From assembly GCA_020027875.1 (NCBI GenBank), contig JAHRHA010000008.1:19435-83434 (forward strand): a DNA stretch of 64,000 bases, read 5' to 3'. Position numbers and translations under genes: made by a program. The stretch comes from Micromonosporaceae bacterium (GTDB lineage: Bacteria > Actinomycetota > Actinomycetes > Mycobacteriales > Micromonosporaceae). Below, piece after piece: positions 9,042-17,030 of this stretch; position 1 is the stretch's first letter, and the number at the start of each line of letters is the position of its first letter. Below the pieces are notes generated by a model. That model was given only the letters and a program-made list of their open reading frames with translations, was not told the origin of the DNA and did not search any database.

Positions 9042-9841
9042 TCATCCCCTTCTCTTCCCGGGTTGGCTGGGTCCGAGTTCGTAGGGTTCGCCGGTGGGGC
9101 GGTAAACGCGGACCTCGCCGGTGTTGTGGTCGAGTTCGATCCGCCAGGCTCCTTCGTGGACCCTGCTGTGGTGCCATCGGCACAGCAGTAGAAGTTCATC
9201 GACGTCTGTGCGGCCGCCAAGGTACCAGGCGATCATGTTGTGTGCGTCGGTCAGGCGGCGGGTACGTCGCGGCCGGGCCAGCGGCAGCCTCGGTCGCGGG
9301 CGTGCAGGGCCTTGCGGATCCAGTGCGGCACGATGCGGTGGGTGCGGCGGACCTCCAGCGGCAGCCCGGTGGCGGGGTCCAAAAATCGCGCGCCATACCT
9401 CGCAGTCACAGGCGATGCGCTGCGCGAACTCGGGCGGTATGTCGCCGACCCAGCCCAGCCAGGGTGGTTCCGGCAGCGGGGGAACCCCGGCGGCGGCCAG
9501 CGCGTCGGTGGCGGTGGCGCAGGCGGTGGCGGTGGCGCAGCATCCGCTGTCCGTCGAGTCGTCGGATTCGGTGTTCGGCGCCGCCGAAGGGCGCTGTGCA
9601 GGGCGGCGCCGGCCTCCGGGTCGAGCCGGCCGCGCAGGTAGGTCATGGCGCCCTGCCGGGACAGGCTGAGCTCCCGGCGAGCGAAGTCTTCGTCCGGGTC
9701 GGGTGCCTTGCCGTCCGGGTCGAGGTGGGCGGCGATCCGCTCGCACGCCTTGGCCACCTGGGCCGGGTTGGCCGCCGCGGCCAGGTCGGCCAGGATCTCA
9801 TCGAAGTCCCTGACCGCACCTCGTCCCGGAGGGGTGGCCAC
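9042..9841 (-). pseudogene. DUF222/HNH endonuclease (13E12 type), truncated and frameshifted
   Basis: Coding homology jumps between two frames at least three times. It begins at 9841 with DFDEILADLAAAANPAQVAK and LSRQGAMTYLRGRLDPEAGA (the middle of DUF222), moves to the second frame for PPEFAQRIACDCEVWRAIFG, returns for FLDPATGLPLEVRRTHRIVP and HARDRGCRWPG, and ends in the second frame with the HNH nuclease tail (LTDAHNMIAWYLGGRTDVDE, LCRWHHSRVHEGAWRIELD). The N-terminal half of DUF222 is missing: the remnant stops at about 9841, where a RibD fragment begins on the other strand. Intact members are about 400-500 residues. A related gene lies at the window's end. Confidence 0.8.
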
Positions 9842-9843
9842 GC

Positions 9844-10134
9844 GAGGACGCTCCCTTCACGTTTGCCACCGATAGCATCGAGAGCGCGATCGACCAGGCC
9901 AAGGCCCTCGCAGGCGACACGGTGGTCGGCGCCAACGGCGGCACCATCGCCCGGCAGTGCCTCAATGCGGGGCTGCTCGACGAGATCTACGTCGATCTCG
10001 TCCCGGTCCTGCTCGGCGCCGGTACTCCCTTCTTCGACCGGCTTAAGGAAGCTCCAGTGGAGCTTGATGGACCGATCTCGGTCGTCGAGGGCACCGACGT
10101 CACCCACCTGCGCTACCGCGTCCGCCACCCATGA
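9844..10134 (+). pseudogene. RibD C-terminal/dihydrofolate-reductase-like domain, 5'-truncated
   Basis: About 95 residues of the C-terminal part of a RibD_C/DHFR-like protein: FATDSIESAIDQAKALAGD, then VVGANGGTIARQCLNAGLLD, EIYVDLVPVLLGAGTPFFD and VEGTDVTHLRYRV, ending at TGA 10132-10134. The family's NADPH-binding N-terminal half (about 90 residues) is absent, replaced at about 9841 by the divergent DUF222 remnant. An internal ATG at 9922 exists but would make only the last 70 residues. A strong terminator hairpin follows at once, as expected for the original gene end. Confidence 0.8.
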
Positions 10135-10143
10135 CGGCCGTTA

Positions 10144-10175
10144 GGAGACCGCAGCGGTGAGCCGCTGCGGTCTCC
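10144..10175 (+). terminator. Strong hairpin terminator after the RibD fragment
   Basis: A perfect 14-base-pair stem, GGAGACCGCAGCGG with its complement, closed by a tgag tetraloop, nine bases past the TGA of the RibD fragment. No T-run follows, as is common for actinobacterial terminators. It may also act on the convergent YCII gene ending at 10219. Confidence 0.75.
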
Positions 10176-10218
10176 GTGATCTCGAGCCTCGGATCCCTGC
10201 GTTTGCGTTACGGGTCCG

Positions 10219-10548
10219 CTACATGGGCATCGGCGCCAGTTCGAAGATCTCGACGCTGAACCGGCCCTTCCCCTCGGACAGGAACGGGTGGCCCTTGAGC
10301 AGTGTCCGGGCGTCGTCAAGGCTGTCGGCCTCGACGATCGAGTAGCCATTCTGGTCGCTCGGCGCCGGACTCGATCCGTCGTCCGCGACCGCTGAGCGCG
10401 TTGCGAACGGCGCCCCGCCGTCTGCCAGGGCAGATCCGACCCGGCTCATCCACTCACCCCATAGCCGCGTCTGCTCCGCGGATTGCTCGGGCGTGAAGTC
10501 CTCCATCGGCGTGGCCGGACCTCGGTACAAGTATAGGTACTTGCTCAT
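10219..10548 (-). CDS. YCII-related domain protein
   Basis: 109 residues. The N-terminus YLYLYRGPATPMEDFTPEQS, the central GWxxxVEAxSLDDARxLLKGHP block (here YSIVEADSLDDARTLLKGHP) and the final FSVEIFELAPMPM are typical of actinobacterial YCII proteins, small dimeric ferredoxin-like folds often encoded with ECF sigma factors. No sigma factor is adjacent here. The ATG at 10548 is preferred to one five codons earlier because AGGGAG lies five bases upstream. Confidence 0.85.
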   Translation of the reverse strand: MSKYLYLYRGPATPMEDFTPEQSAEQTRLWGEWMSRVGSALADGGAPFATRSAVADDGSSPAPSDQNGYSIVEADSLDDARTLLKGHPFLSEGKGRFSVEIFELAPMPM

Positions 10549-10706
10549 TGCGACTCCCTTCACGACACGATCCCCCGGGTGCGCCGAACGCGCTCCCTAC
10601 CAAGAAGTCGAACGGCCGTCCCCGCAATCGACAGCAAGCGTGAAGGGTCCTGAAGGTTTGACGCGGAGCCTGTGCCGCCATCTGCCGAGCGCAGGAGCTC
10701 CCACTC

Positions 10707-10781
10707 CCGGTGATGCTGACCTGTCAATGATCACCGGGTTGTGCTGTACGCCGGCGAGCACTATTTTCCGGTGATCACCGG
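10707..10781. repeat. Cluster of CCGGTGAT/ATCACCGG half-sites
   Basis: Within 75 bases there are a perfect 14-base palindrome CCGGTGATCACCGG (10768-10781) and an inverted pair CCGGTGAT (10707-10714) / ATCACCGG (10730-10737) with a 15-base loop. The cluster lies between the YCII start (10548) and the end of the AlkD remnant (10811). It could be an operator array for the YCII promoter or a set of hairpins; a repeat-element relic is also possible. Confidence 0.5.
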
Positions 10782-10810
10782 CCGCCTACCGTCGGCATCG
10801 AGTTACCGCA

Positions 10811-11206
10811 CTACGCTGCGCCGGCCCGCTTCCTCGCGCCCAGGTAGTGCTGCCGCTGCTTCGGGTCGAGGTGCTCGATCGCGTAGCGCAGCATGACGCG
10901 AGGCGCGGTGGCGGCATGCTTATCCAGGAAGGTCAGCAGCCGCTTGCGATCCGTCTTGCCGGCTTCACGCAGCATCCCCCCGACCACCTTCTGGACCAAG
11001 TCGTGGTCGTCGTGGACCAGGATCTCGGCGAGATCGAAGGCGTCATCAAGGTCGCCTTTGCGTACGAAGTACAAGGTCGCGAACATGGCCAGACGGCGCT
11101 CCCACCAGTCCTTGGAGCGAGCGAGCGTATAGAGCACGTCGCGTGGCTTGTCGTTGAGGTAGCCGCCGACCACGTGGTGACCGCTGAGGTCGACCAGATC
11201 CCAGCC
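10811..11206 (-). pseudogene. DNA alkylation repair protein AlkD-like, 5'-truncated
   Basis: About 130 C-terminal residues of an AlkD-type HEAT-repeat glycosylase remain: WDLVDLSGHHVVGGYL, LARSKDWWERRLAMFATLYF, VRKGDLDDAFDLAEILVHDD, HDLVQKVVGGMLREAGK and the end HLDPKQRQHYLGAR. AlkD removes bulky or positively charged alkylated bases. The first 110 or so residues, including half the DNA-binding surface, are missing. Homology stops at the Trp codon at 11201-11203, immediately where a pullulanase begins on the opposite strand. Without a start or the N-terminal repeats it cannot give a working enzyme. Confidence 0.85.
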
Positions 11207-11209
11207 CCC

Positions 11210-13918
11210 GGCGGTGCGAACATTCCCATCACGGCCGCGGCCGCGCCCATCACGTACGATCACGCCACGCATCGGATCACCGACAACACGCCGAAGGCCC
11301 TCGGCAGCGAGCGGGCCGCGCATTGGCTGCGGCGCGACCTTGTCGCATGGAATCCGCCGAGAGATCCGGCTACGCTGAGTTACCGCCTCTACTGGGCGCC
11401 GGACGGCGGGATGACGGTGCAGGATGACGTCGTCGTCGGCGGGGCGTGGTTCCCGATGCAGTGGCGCGCCTCGGGCCTGCCGGCCGACGTACGCCTGGAC
11501 CACCCGCACCTGTCGTCGTACGCCGCGCTCGCGCTGCCGGCCGCCGCCCAGCGCGAGGCCCGCGAACTGCTCACCGGGCAGGTCGCGGTCGCCGCGTTCG
11601 ACGCAGCCGGGGCGCTCGTCGACGCCACGGGCGTCCAGATACCCGGCGTCCTCGACGACCTCTATGGCAGCGCGGCCAACCGAACGCTCGGAGTCAGCTG
11701 GCAGCGCGGCAAGCCGCGCATCGCGGTGTGGGCGCCTACGGCCAAGGACGTACGGCTGCTGGTGCAGCCGGCCGGCACGAGCCAGGAGCAGCGGCTGGAC
11801 ATGGCCCGTGACCGGGACGGCGTCTGGCACGTCGACGGCGGCCGACACTGGCGGGGCGCCACCTACCGGTTCGAGGTCACGGTCTACGCCCCGTCGACGC
11901 TGCGCGTGGAGACCAACCTGGTCACCGACCCGTACTCCGTCGCCCTCACCACAGACTCCGCGCGGTCCGTCGTCGCCGATCTCGACGATCCCGCGCTGAA
12001 GCCCGCCGACTGGGACCGCTTGGCCAAGCCGACGCCGCGCCGGCCGCAGGACATCCATGTGTACGAGCTGCACGTGCGCGACTTCTCCATCGGTGACCAG
12101 ACCGTGCCAGCGGCGCATCGGGGCACGTTCCTCGCGTTCACCAACGCGGCGAGCGACGGTATGGCGCACCTTCGCGCGCTGGCGCAGGCCGGCGTCTCAC
12201 ACCTGCACCTGCTGCCGGCGTTCGACTTCGCGACGGTCCCCGAACGGCGCGCCGACCAGCAGAGCCCGGCCTGCGACCTGCGCGCGTTCCCGCCCGACTC
12301 CGAGCAACAGCAGGAGTGCATCGCACCGGTCAGGCCGACGGATGGCTTCAACTGGGGGTACGACCCCTGGCACTACACGACGCCGGAGGGCTCGTACGCC
12401 GTGGACCCGGACGGCGCCGGCCGGACCAGGGAGTTCCGGTCGATGGTGGCCGGCATCAACGGCTCCGGTCTGCATGTCGTGATGGATGTCGTCTACAACC
12501 ACACGACCGCGTCCGGGCAGAACGCGAAGTCGGTTCTCGACCGGATCGTGCCCGGCTACTACCACCGCCTGACCCTCACCGGGCAGCAGGAGACGTCCAC
12601 GTGCTGCGCGAACACGGCCTCCGAGCACCGCATGATGGAGAAGCTGATGATCGACTCGCTGGTCACGTGGGCGCGAGCGTACAAAGTGGACGGCTTCCGC
12701 TTCGATCTGATGGGCCACCACTCGAAGGCGAACATGCTCAACGTACGCCAGGCCCTGGAGCAGCTCACGCTCTCCCGTGATGGCGTCGACGGCAAGCGCA
12801 TCTACCTGTACGGCGAGGGCTGGAACTTCGGCGAGGTCGCCAACGACGCCCGGTTCGTACAAGCGACCCAGGCGAACATGGCGGGTACCGGCATCGGCAC
12901 GTTCACCGACCGGCTTCGGGACGCGGTCCGCGGCGGTGGGCCGTTCGACGCCAACCCGCGCGTCCAGGGCTTCGGCTCCGGCCTGTACACCGATCCCAAC
13001 GGTGACGCGGTCAACGGCACGCCAGAGCAGCAGCGGGCAAGGCTGCTGCTCTACCAGGATCAGATCAAGGTGGGTCTGGCCGGCAACCTCAGGGACTTCA
13101 CGTTCGTCGACCGCACCGGCGCCACCGTGCGCGGCGACGAGGTCGACTACAACGGCCAGCCCGCCGGCTACGCTGCCGAACCCGCCGACACCGTCACGTA
13201 CATCGACGCGCACGACAACGAGACGCTCTTCGACAACCTGCAGTACAAGCTTCCGCAAGGCACCTCGATGGCCGAACGCGTACGGATGAACACGCTGGCC
13301 CTGGCCACCACCACGTTCGCGCAGGGCGTCGGGTTCTGGCACGCGGGCACCGACCTGCTGCGGTCCAAGTCGCTCGACCGCAACTCGTTCGACTCCGGCG
13401 ACTGGTTCAATCGCGTCGACTGGTCCAAACAGGATTCGACGTGGGGCTCCGGCCTGCCGCCCCGCACCGACAACGAAAGCAAGTGGCCGTACGCGCGGCC
13501 GCTGCTGGCCGACCCGGCGCTGGAACCGACGCCGGCCGACATCGCCGCCGCGGCGGAACGGGCGGCCGAGCTGTTGCGGATCCAGGCGTCCTCACCGCTC
13601 TTCCGCCTCCGGACCGCGGCCGACATCCACCGCCGCGTCGCCTTCCCGATCGGTGGCCCCGACCAGACGCCGGGCGTCATCGTCATGACACTCGACGACA
13701 GCACGGGCCGCGACCTCGACCCGCGCTGGGAACGGATCGTGGTCATCTTCAACGCGTCACCGGACCCGACCACCCAGACGGTGCCGGGTCAGGCCGGCCG
13801 TGCGTTCTCGCTGCATCCGGTGCAAGCCAATGGCGGCGATCCCGTCGTACGCGAGGCGCACAGTGTGGATGGGACGTTCACTGTGCCAGCGCGCACCGTG
13901 CCGGTGTTCGTGTCGTGA
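11210..13918 (+). pseudogene. pulA: Pullulanase-type alpha-1,6-glucosidase, 5'-truncated
   Basis: About 900 residues of a large secreted pullulanase (GH13) are intact and in one frame. N-terminal modules SYRLYWAPDGGMTVQDDVVV and a CBM48-like KPRIAVWAPTAKDVRLLVQP are followed by the barrel: nucleophile Asp in VDGFRFDLMGHH, acid/base Glu in [10 protein letters not shown], and stabilising Asp in YIDAHDNETLFD. All three catalytic residues remain. The open frame continues upstream to 10847, but that part is antisense to the AlkD remnant and has no family likeness; signal peptide and first carbohydrate-binding module are missing. So it is a 5'-deleted gene with no proper start. Intact homologues debranch pullulan or glycogen outside the cell. 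Confidence 0.85.
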
Positions 13919-14104
13919 TCTGGCCGACCGATACCGCCGCGCTCGCCGTTCCCGTGTGACATTGCGTGCGGTCGATATCCTCCGGCGGACGCCTGAGCGC
14001 GAGGGCGACGCGCATGCGACCGGAGAGCCTGCCGCCGCTCGCGCGACGAGCCCTGGGCCGCAACGCACCGGACAGCCGTGCCGCCGCTGCCCAGCACGCG
14101 TCGC

Positions 14105-14477
14105 TCAGGGGAGCAGCAGGTTGAGGTCGCCGAACTCGTGCCACAGGTAGCCGCCGGCGATCGCCTCGGCGTAGCAGCGGCGGAGCACGTCCGGCGGCGC
14201 GAACGCGGCGAGCACGTCCAGGTGCGACGCGCGCGGCTCGTGCAGCCCGGTCAGCAGGCCGTCGACGACGCGCACGCCCCGCTCGCCGGTGATGATGACG
14301 TCGGTCCAGCCGGCCGTGCCGCCGATCCGGCCGCGGTCGTCGACCGCGCTCTCCAGCGTCCGCACCCCGGTCGTGCCACCGCGATGACGCGGCCGCAGTC
14401 CGCCCGGGCGTGCGCGACGACCCGCGCGGTGGTCGCGGGCACCGAGAAGCGTTCCGGGCACGGGGGCCTGTACCGGC
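14105..14477 (-). pseudogene. queA: QueA, C-terminal third, truncated and frameshifted
   Basis: The end of S-adenosylmethionine:tRNA ribosyltransferase-isomerase is clear: TGVRTLESAVDDRGRIGG, GWTDVIITGERGVRVVDGLL, TGLHEPRASHLDVLAAFAPP and GYLWHEFGDLNLLLP. Upstream, PERFSVPATTARVVAHARAD is in another frame; a single missing G at about 14375-14378 (GTGGCACGACC where GTG GGC ACG ACC would be expected) explains the shift. The N-terminal two thirds are absent beyond about 14477. QueA makes epoxyqueuosine in tRNA, so this copy is dead; an intact copy elsewhere is possible. Confidence 0.85.
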
Positions 14478-14486
14478 CGCCCCACG

Positions 14487-14880
14487 GTGCGGCCGGTGCC
14501 ATCCACGCCGGCCGGTACCCGGCTGATCTACGTGACCACGAAGGACGGGTTGTCCGTGCTCGACGAACGCGGTCGCGTGGTCGTTCCACCCACGGTGGTC
14601 GCGGCGGCCACGCCCGATTGGAGCCGTGTGGTGACCGCCGAGCCGGCCGGCGGAGGAACCCGCGTGGTGATTCGCGACCTCGCCTCGCGGCAGACGTTGT
14701 CAGCCAACACCCTGCGCGATCGGCTGGAGCCCCGGATGGCCTCCGCGGACGGGCGCCGGGTCGCGTCCGTGACGCCTCTTGACGTAACGCTGGACCTTCT
14801 CGAGCTCGACCGGCGAGGACAGAGCTTCCAACCGTTTCACGAATTGCTCGGCGCCGACATCCACCCAGGCACGTTAACAT
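14487..14880 (+). pseudogene. Beta-propeller (TolB/WD40-like) protein fragment
   Basis: About 125 residues with repeated blade signatures: TRLIYVTTKDGLSVLDERGR, AAATPDWSRVVTAEPAGGGT, RVVIRDLASRQTLSANTL and MASADGRRVASVTPLDVTLD. There is no start codon with a ribosome binding site and no signal peptide, and the fragment abuts the QueA remnant head-to-head at about 14480-14490. Downstream it runs into the end of the FAD monooxygenase, so it is probably truncated at the 3' end as well. Function of the parent gene is unknown. Confidence 0.6.
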
Positions 14881-14901
14881 CCGGGGGCGGGCCGGACCAG
14901 C

Positions 14902-16101
14902 CTACGCAGTCCACTGTGGCCTGTCCCAGTCGATGTGGTAGTCATAGGCTTGCTTGAGTGCCTTGCTGTCGGCGGTCATGCTCAGGATCATCGGCAGCAT
15001 AGCGTCGCGGACCACCCTGCCGACGGGGCCGGCGGCCTTGCTGTTGTTAATGCGGGCGGCCCATTTGATGATGCGCTCGACCCGGGGCCGGCGCGCGGCC
15101 TCGAACCGGGCGAACGCCGCCTGTGGGCTGGGCAGGTCGCGCAAGCACATGCCGAGCACGACGGCGTCCTCGATGGACAGCGAGGCGCCCTGTCCGGAGG
15201 TGGGCGAGGGTACATGCGCGGCGTCCCCGATGACGACCATCCGCCCGTTGTGCCAGACGGGCAGGTGCGGGATTGTGTGGATGGGGCTCATCGGCATCGT
15301 CTCCGGCGTGGCCTGGATGAGCGGGACGGCGGGCCCGGCGTCCTCGGCATAGAGCTGGAGCAGCCGGCGCCGCCATTCGTCGGCGCTGATGGCCTCGACC
15401 TCGCCGCGGGCGGGCTCGTCACGGCGGGGCACATTGGCGAACCACCACACCTCCCCGTCCGGGGCCATGGCGTAGCCGAAGAACGCGCGCCGGCCGAAGA
15501 TCATCTCGTAGCTGCCAGGGTCGGTGTCCACCCGCACGCCGCGCGCGTAGCCACCGGTGGTGAGCAGTCTGGCGTAGGTCGGGGCGGGCGCGGCGGAGTC
15601 GATGATCCGCCGGACGGTGGAGCGGGCGCCATCGCAGCCGATCAGCACGTCGCCGACAGCCTCGCTGCCGTCGGCGAACACCGCGCGCACCCCGTCGCCG
15701 GTCTCCTCGGCTTCGACCAGGCGTTTGCCGTGCTCGACGCGCACCCCCCGGCTGCTTGCCTCCTCGTGTAGCACCCGGTATAGGTCGGCGCGCTTGATGG
15801 TGTGGCTGGTCGTGCCGTCGGGCAGCGACTGGCCGGTGCGGCTCTCGCCGAGGCGCTTGCCCGTGCCACTGCGTAGCGTGATCCCCGGAGTGGGGAACCC
15901 CGCAGCCACGGCGGGCTTGTCCGCGTCAAGGACGCGTAACGCGTCGATCCCGTTGGAGGCCAGGGTGAGGAACACGCCGACCCCGTCGGCGCCGGTGGGG
16001 TGGGCCTCGTAGATCACCGGGTCGATACCGGCCTTCTGCAAGGCCATGGCCGCGGCTGGGCCGGCGATGCCGCCGCCGATGATCAATGCGGTGCGGGTCA
16101 T
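14902..16101 (-). CDS. FAD-dependent monooxygenase (PHBH/TetX fold)
   Basis: 399 residues. The dinucleotide motif GGGIAGPAAAMALQKAG at the N-terminus, the VLIGCDGARSTVRR motif near residue 165 and the second FAD motif VVIGDAAHVPSPTSGQGASL near 290 define class A flavin monooxygenases such as TetX and salicylate hydroxylases. It hydroxylates an aromatic or polycyclic substrate with NAD(P)H and oxygen in the cytosol; the substrate is unknown. The ATG at 16101 has AAGGAAG upstream and overlaps the stop of the PadR gene (ATGA), so the two are translationally coupled. That suggests the monooxygenase is the regulator's main target, possibly for xenobiotic or antibiotic modification. Confidence 0.9.
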   Translation of the reverse strand: MTRTALIIGGGIAGPAAAMALQKAGIDPVIYEAHPTGADGVGVFLTLASNGIDALRVLDADKPAVAAGFPTPGITLRSGTGKRLGESRTGQSLPDGTTSHTIKRADLYRVLHEEASSRGVRVEHGKRLVEAEETGDGVRAVFADGSEAVGDVLIGCDGARSTVRRIIDSAAPAPTYARLLTTGGYARGVRVDTDPGSYEMIFGRRAFFGYAMAPDGEVWWFANVPRRDEPARGEVEAISADEWRRRLLQLYAEDAGPAVPLIQATPETMPMSPIHTIPHLPVWHNGRMVVIGDAAHVPSPTSGQGASLSIEDAVVLGMCLRDLPSPQAAFARFEAARRPRVERIIKWAARINNSKAAGPVGRVVRDAMLPMILSMTADSKALKQAYDYHIDWDRPQWTA

Positions 16102-16724
16102 GATTGCTTCCTTTCTTCGGCGGGGGCGGGCTCGCCGTGGAATGTGGCCCACAGCGGCCCCCAGCCGGTCTTCGGGTGCGTGATCTTCTTGATGAACTGC
16201 TCGACGAACGTGGACTCGGCGTCCAGTAAGGCGAGCCGGTATTCCTCCTCGATCAGGAACAGCGGGTGCACGTCCTTGGCGATCGTGGTGTCAATCAGGT
16301 CGCGGATCTCAGCGCGAAGCTCGGCGAGCCGGCCCAGCCGATGGCCCAACAGCACAACGACTTCGCTCGGTGGTATCGCAGCGATCAGCGATAGCGCGGC
16401 GACAAAATGCGGGTACTCGTGCTGCGGCTCCTCGACCAGCTCGCGCAGCCAGTCGCGCAGCTCGTGCCGGCCGGCATCGGTGAGCGCGTAGACGGTGCGT
16501 TCCGGGCGCTGGCCAGCGCGCGTGGTCTCCTGCTCGACGATGAAGCCGGCCTTGGCCAACTGCTGGACCACCATGTAGAGCGAGCCGTGGTTGAACCTGA
16601 TGCTGCGCACATCGTCGTTATCGCGCAGGGTCCGACTCAGCTCGTACGGGTGCATGGGCGCCCGGGTGAGATAGGAGAGCACGGCCAACGCCAGCAGATT
16701 GCCGACCTTCCGCTTCTTCGCCAT
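16098..16724 (-). CDS. PadR family transcriptional regulator
   Basis: 208 residues. An N-terminal winged helix (LLALAVLSYLTRAPMHPYEL, GSLYMVVQQLAKAGFIVEQE, TVYALTDAGRHELRDWL) is followed by an alpha-helical C-terminal effector/dimer domain of the longer PadR (Vir_act_alpha_C) type. GGAGGAG lies three bases before the ATG. It is the first gene of a two-gene operon with the FAD monooxygenase. PadR repressors usually bind their own promoter and release it on binding phenolics or drugs; the promoter just upstream carries repeats that could be its site. Confidence 0.9.
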   Translation of the reverse strand: MAKKRKVGNLLALAVLSYLTRAPMHPYELSRTLRDNDDVRSIRFNHGSLYMVVQQLAKAGFIVEQETTRAGQRPERTVYALTDAGRHELRDWLRELVEEPQHEYPHFVAALSLIAAIPPSEVVVLLGHRLGRLAELRAEIRDLIDTTIAKDVHPLFLIEEEYRLALLDAESTFVEQFIKKITHPKTGWGPLWATFHGEPAPAEERKQS

Positions 16725-16754
16725 CTGCTCCTCCGGTTGCCCCTGTGGTCACCA

Positions 16755-16790
16755 TCAACTATCCAGGACTGTCTAGTCAGTGTCAACTAT
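16755..16790 (-). promoter_or_regulatory. Promoter with overlapping repeats for padR-monooxygenase operon
   Basis: On the minus strand TTGACA (16781-16786), 17 bases, then GATAGT (16758-16763) makes a good sigma-70 promoter about 35 bases before the PadR ribosome binding site. TCAACTAT occurs twice on the plus strand (16755-16762 and 16783-16790), spanning both promoter boxes, and the spacer holds the imperfect palindrome CTGTCTAGTCAG (16769-16780). A bound PadR dimer here would block the polymerase. Confidence 0.6.
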
Positions 16791-17030
16791 AATTCACGCA
16801 CTGCGCTGTTGTCGTGATCGTTCTGTGCCTTTTCTGCGCGATGATCCGAATCTCGGTCGAGCTGCGAGACGGCGAACGCGAGCGACGGCGGGAGACCGCC
16901 GACCGTGTCAACCCGGGGGCGTCCACTCGGTACGCGCAGGTTAGGCGCCCGGCAAGCAGCTCCAGTTACGACTCGAACATCGCCTCGGGCCTGCCGGTCG
17001 CCCCGCAGCCCGCTCATCAGCCGCTGGGCT

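Noticed and set aside
8180..10144. A 654-codon open frame on the plus strand across the GH15 and HNH region
   Set aside because: Antisense to well-identified genes; composition is Arg/Pro-rich as expected for shadow frames in GC-rich DNA.
10847..11209. N-terminal extension of the pullulanase frame
   Set aside because: It is the reverse complement of the AlkD remnant and has no pullulanase likeness; the open frame is accidental.
12197..13342. 381-codon minus-strand frame inside the pullulanase
   Set aside because: Antisense shadow; no ribosome binding site or family features.
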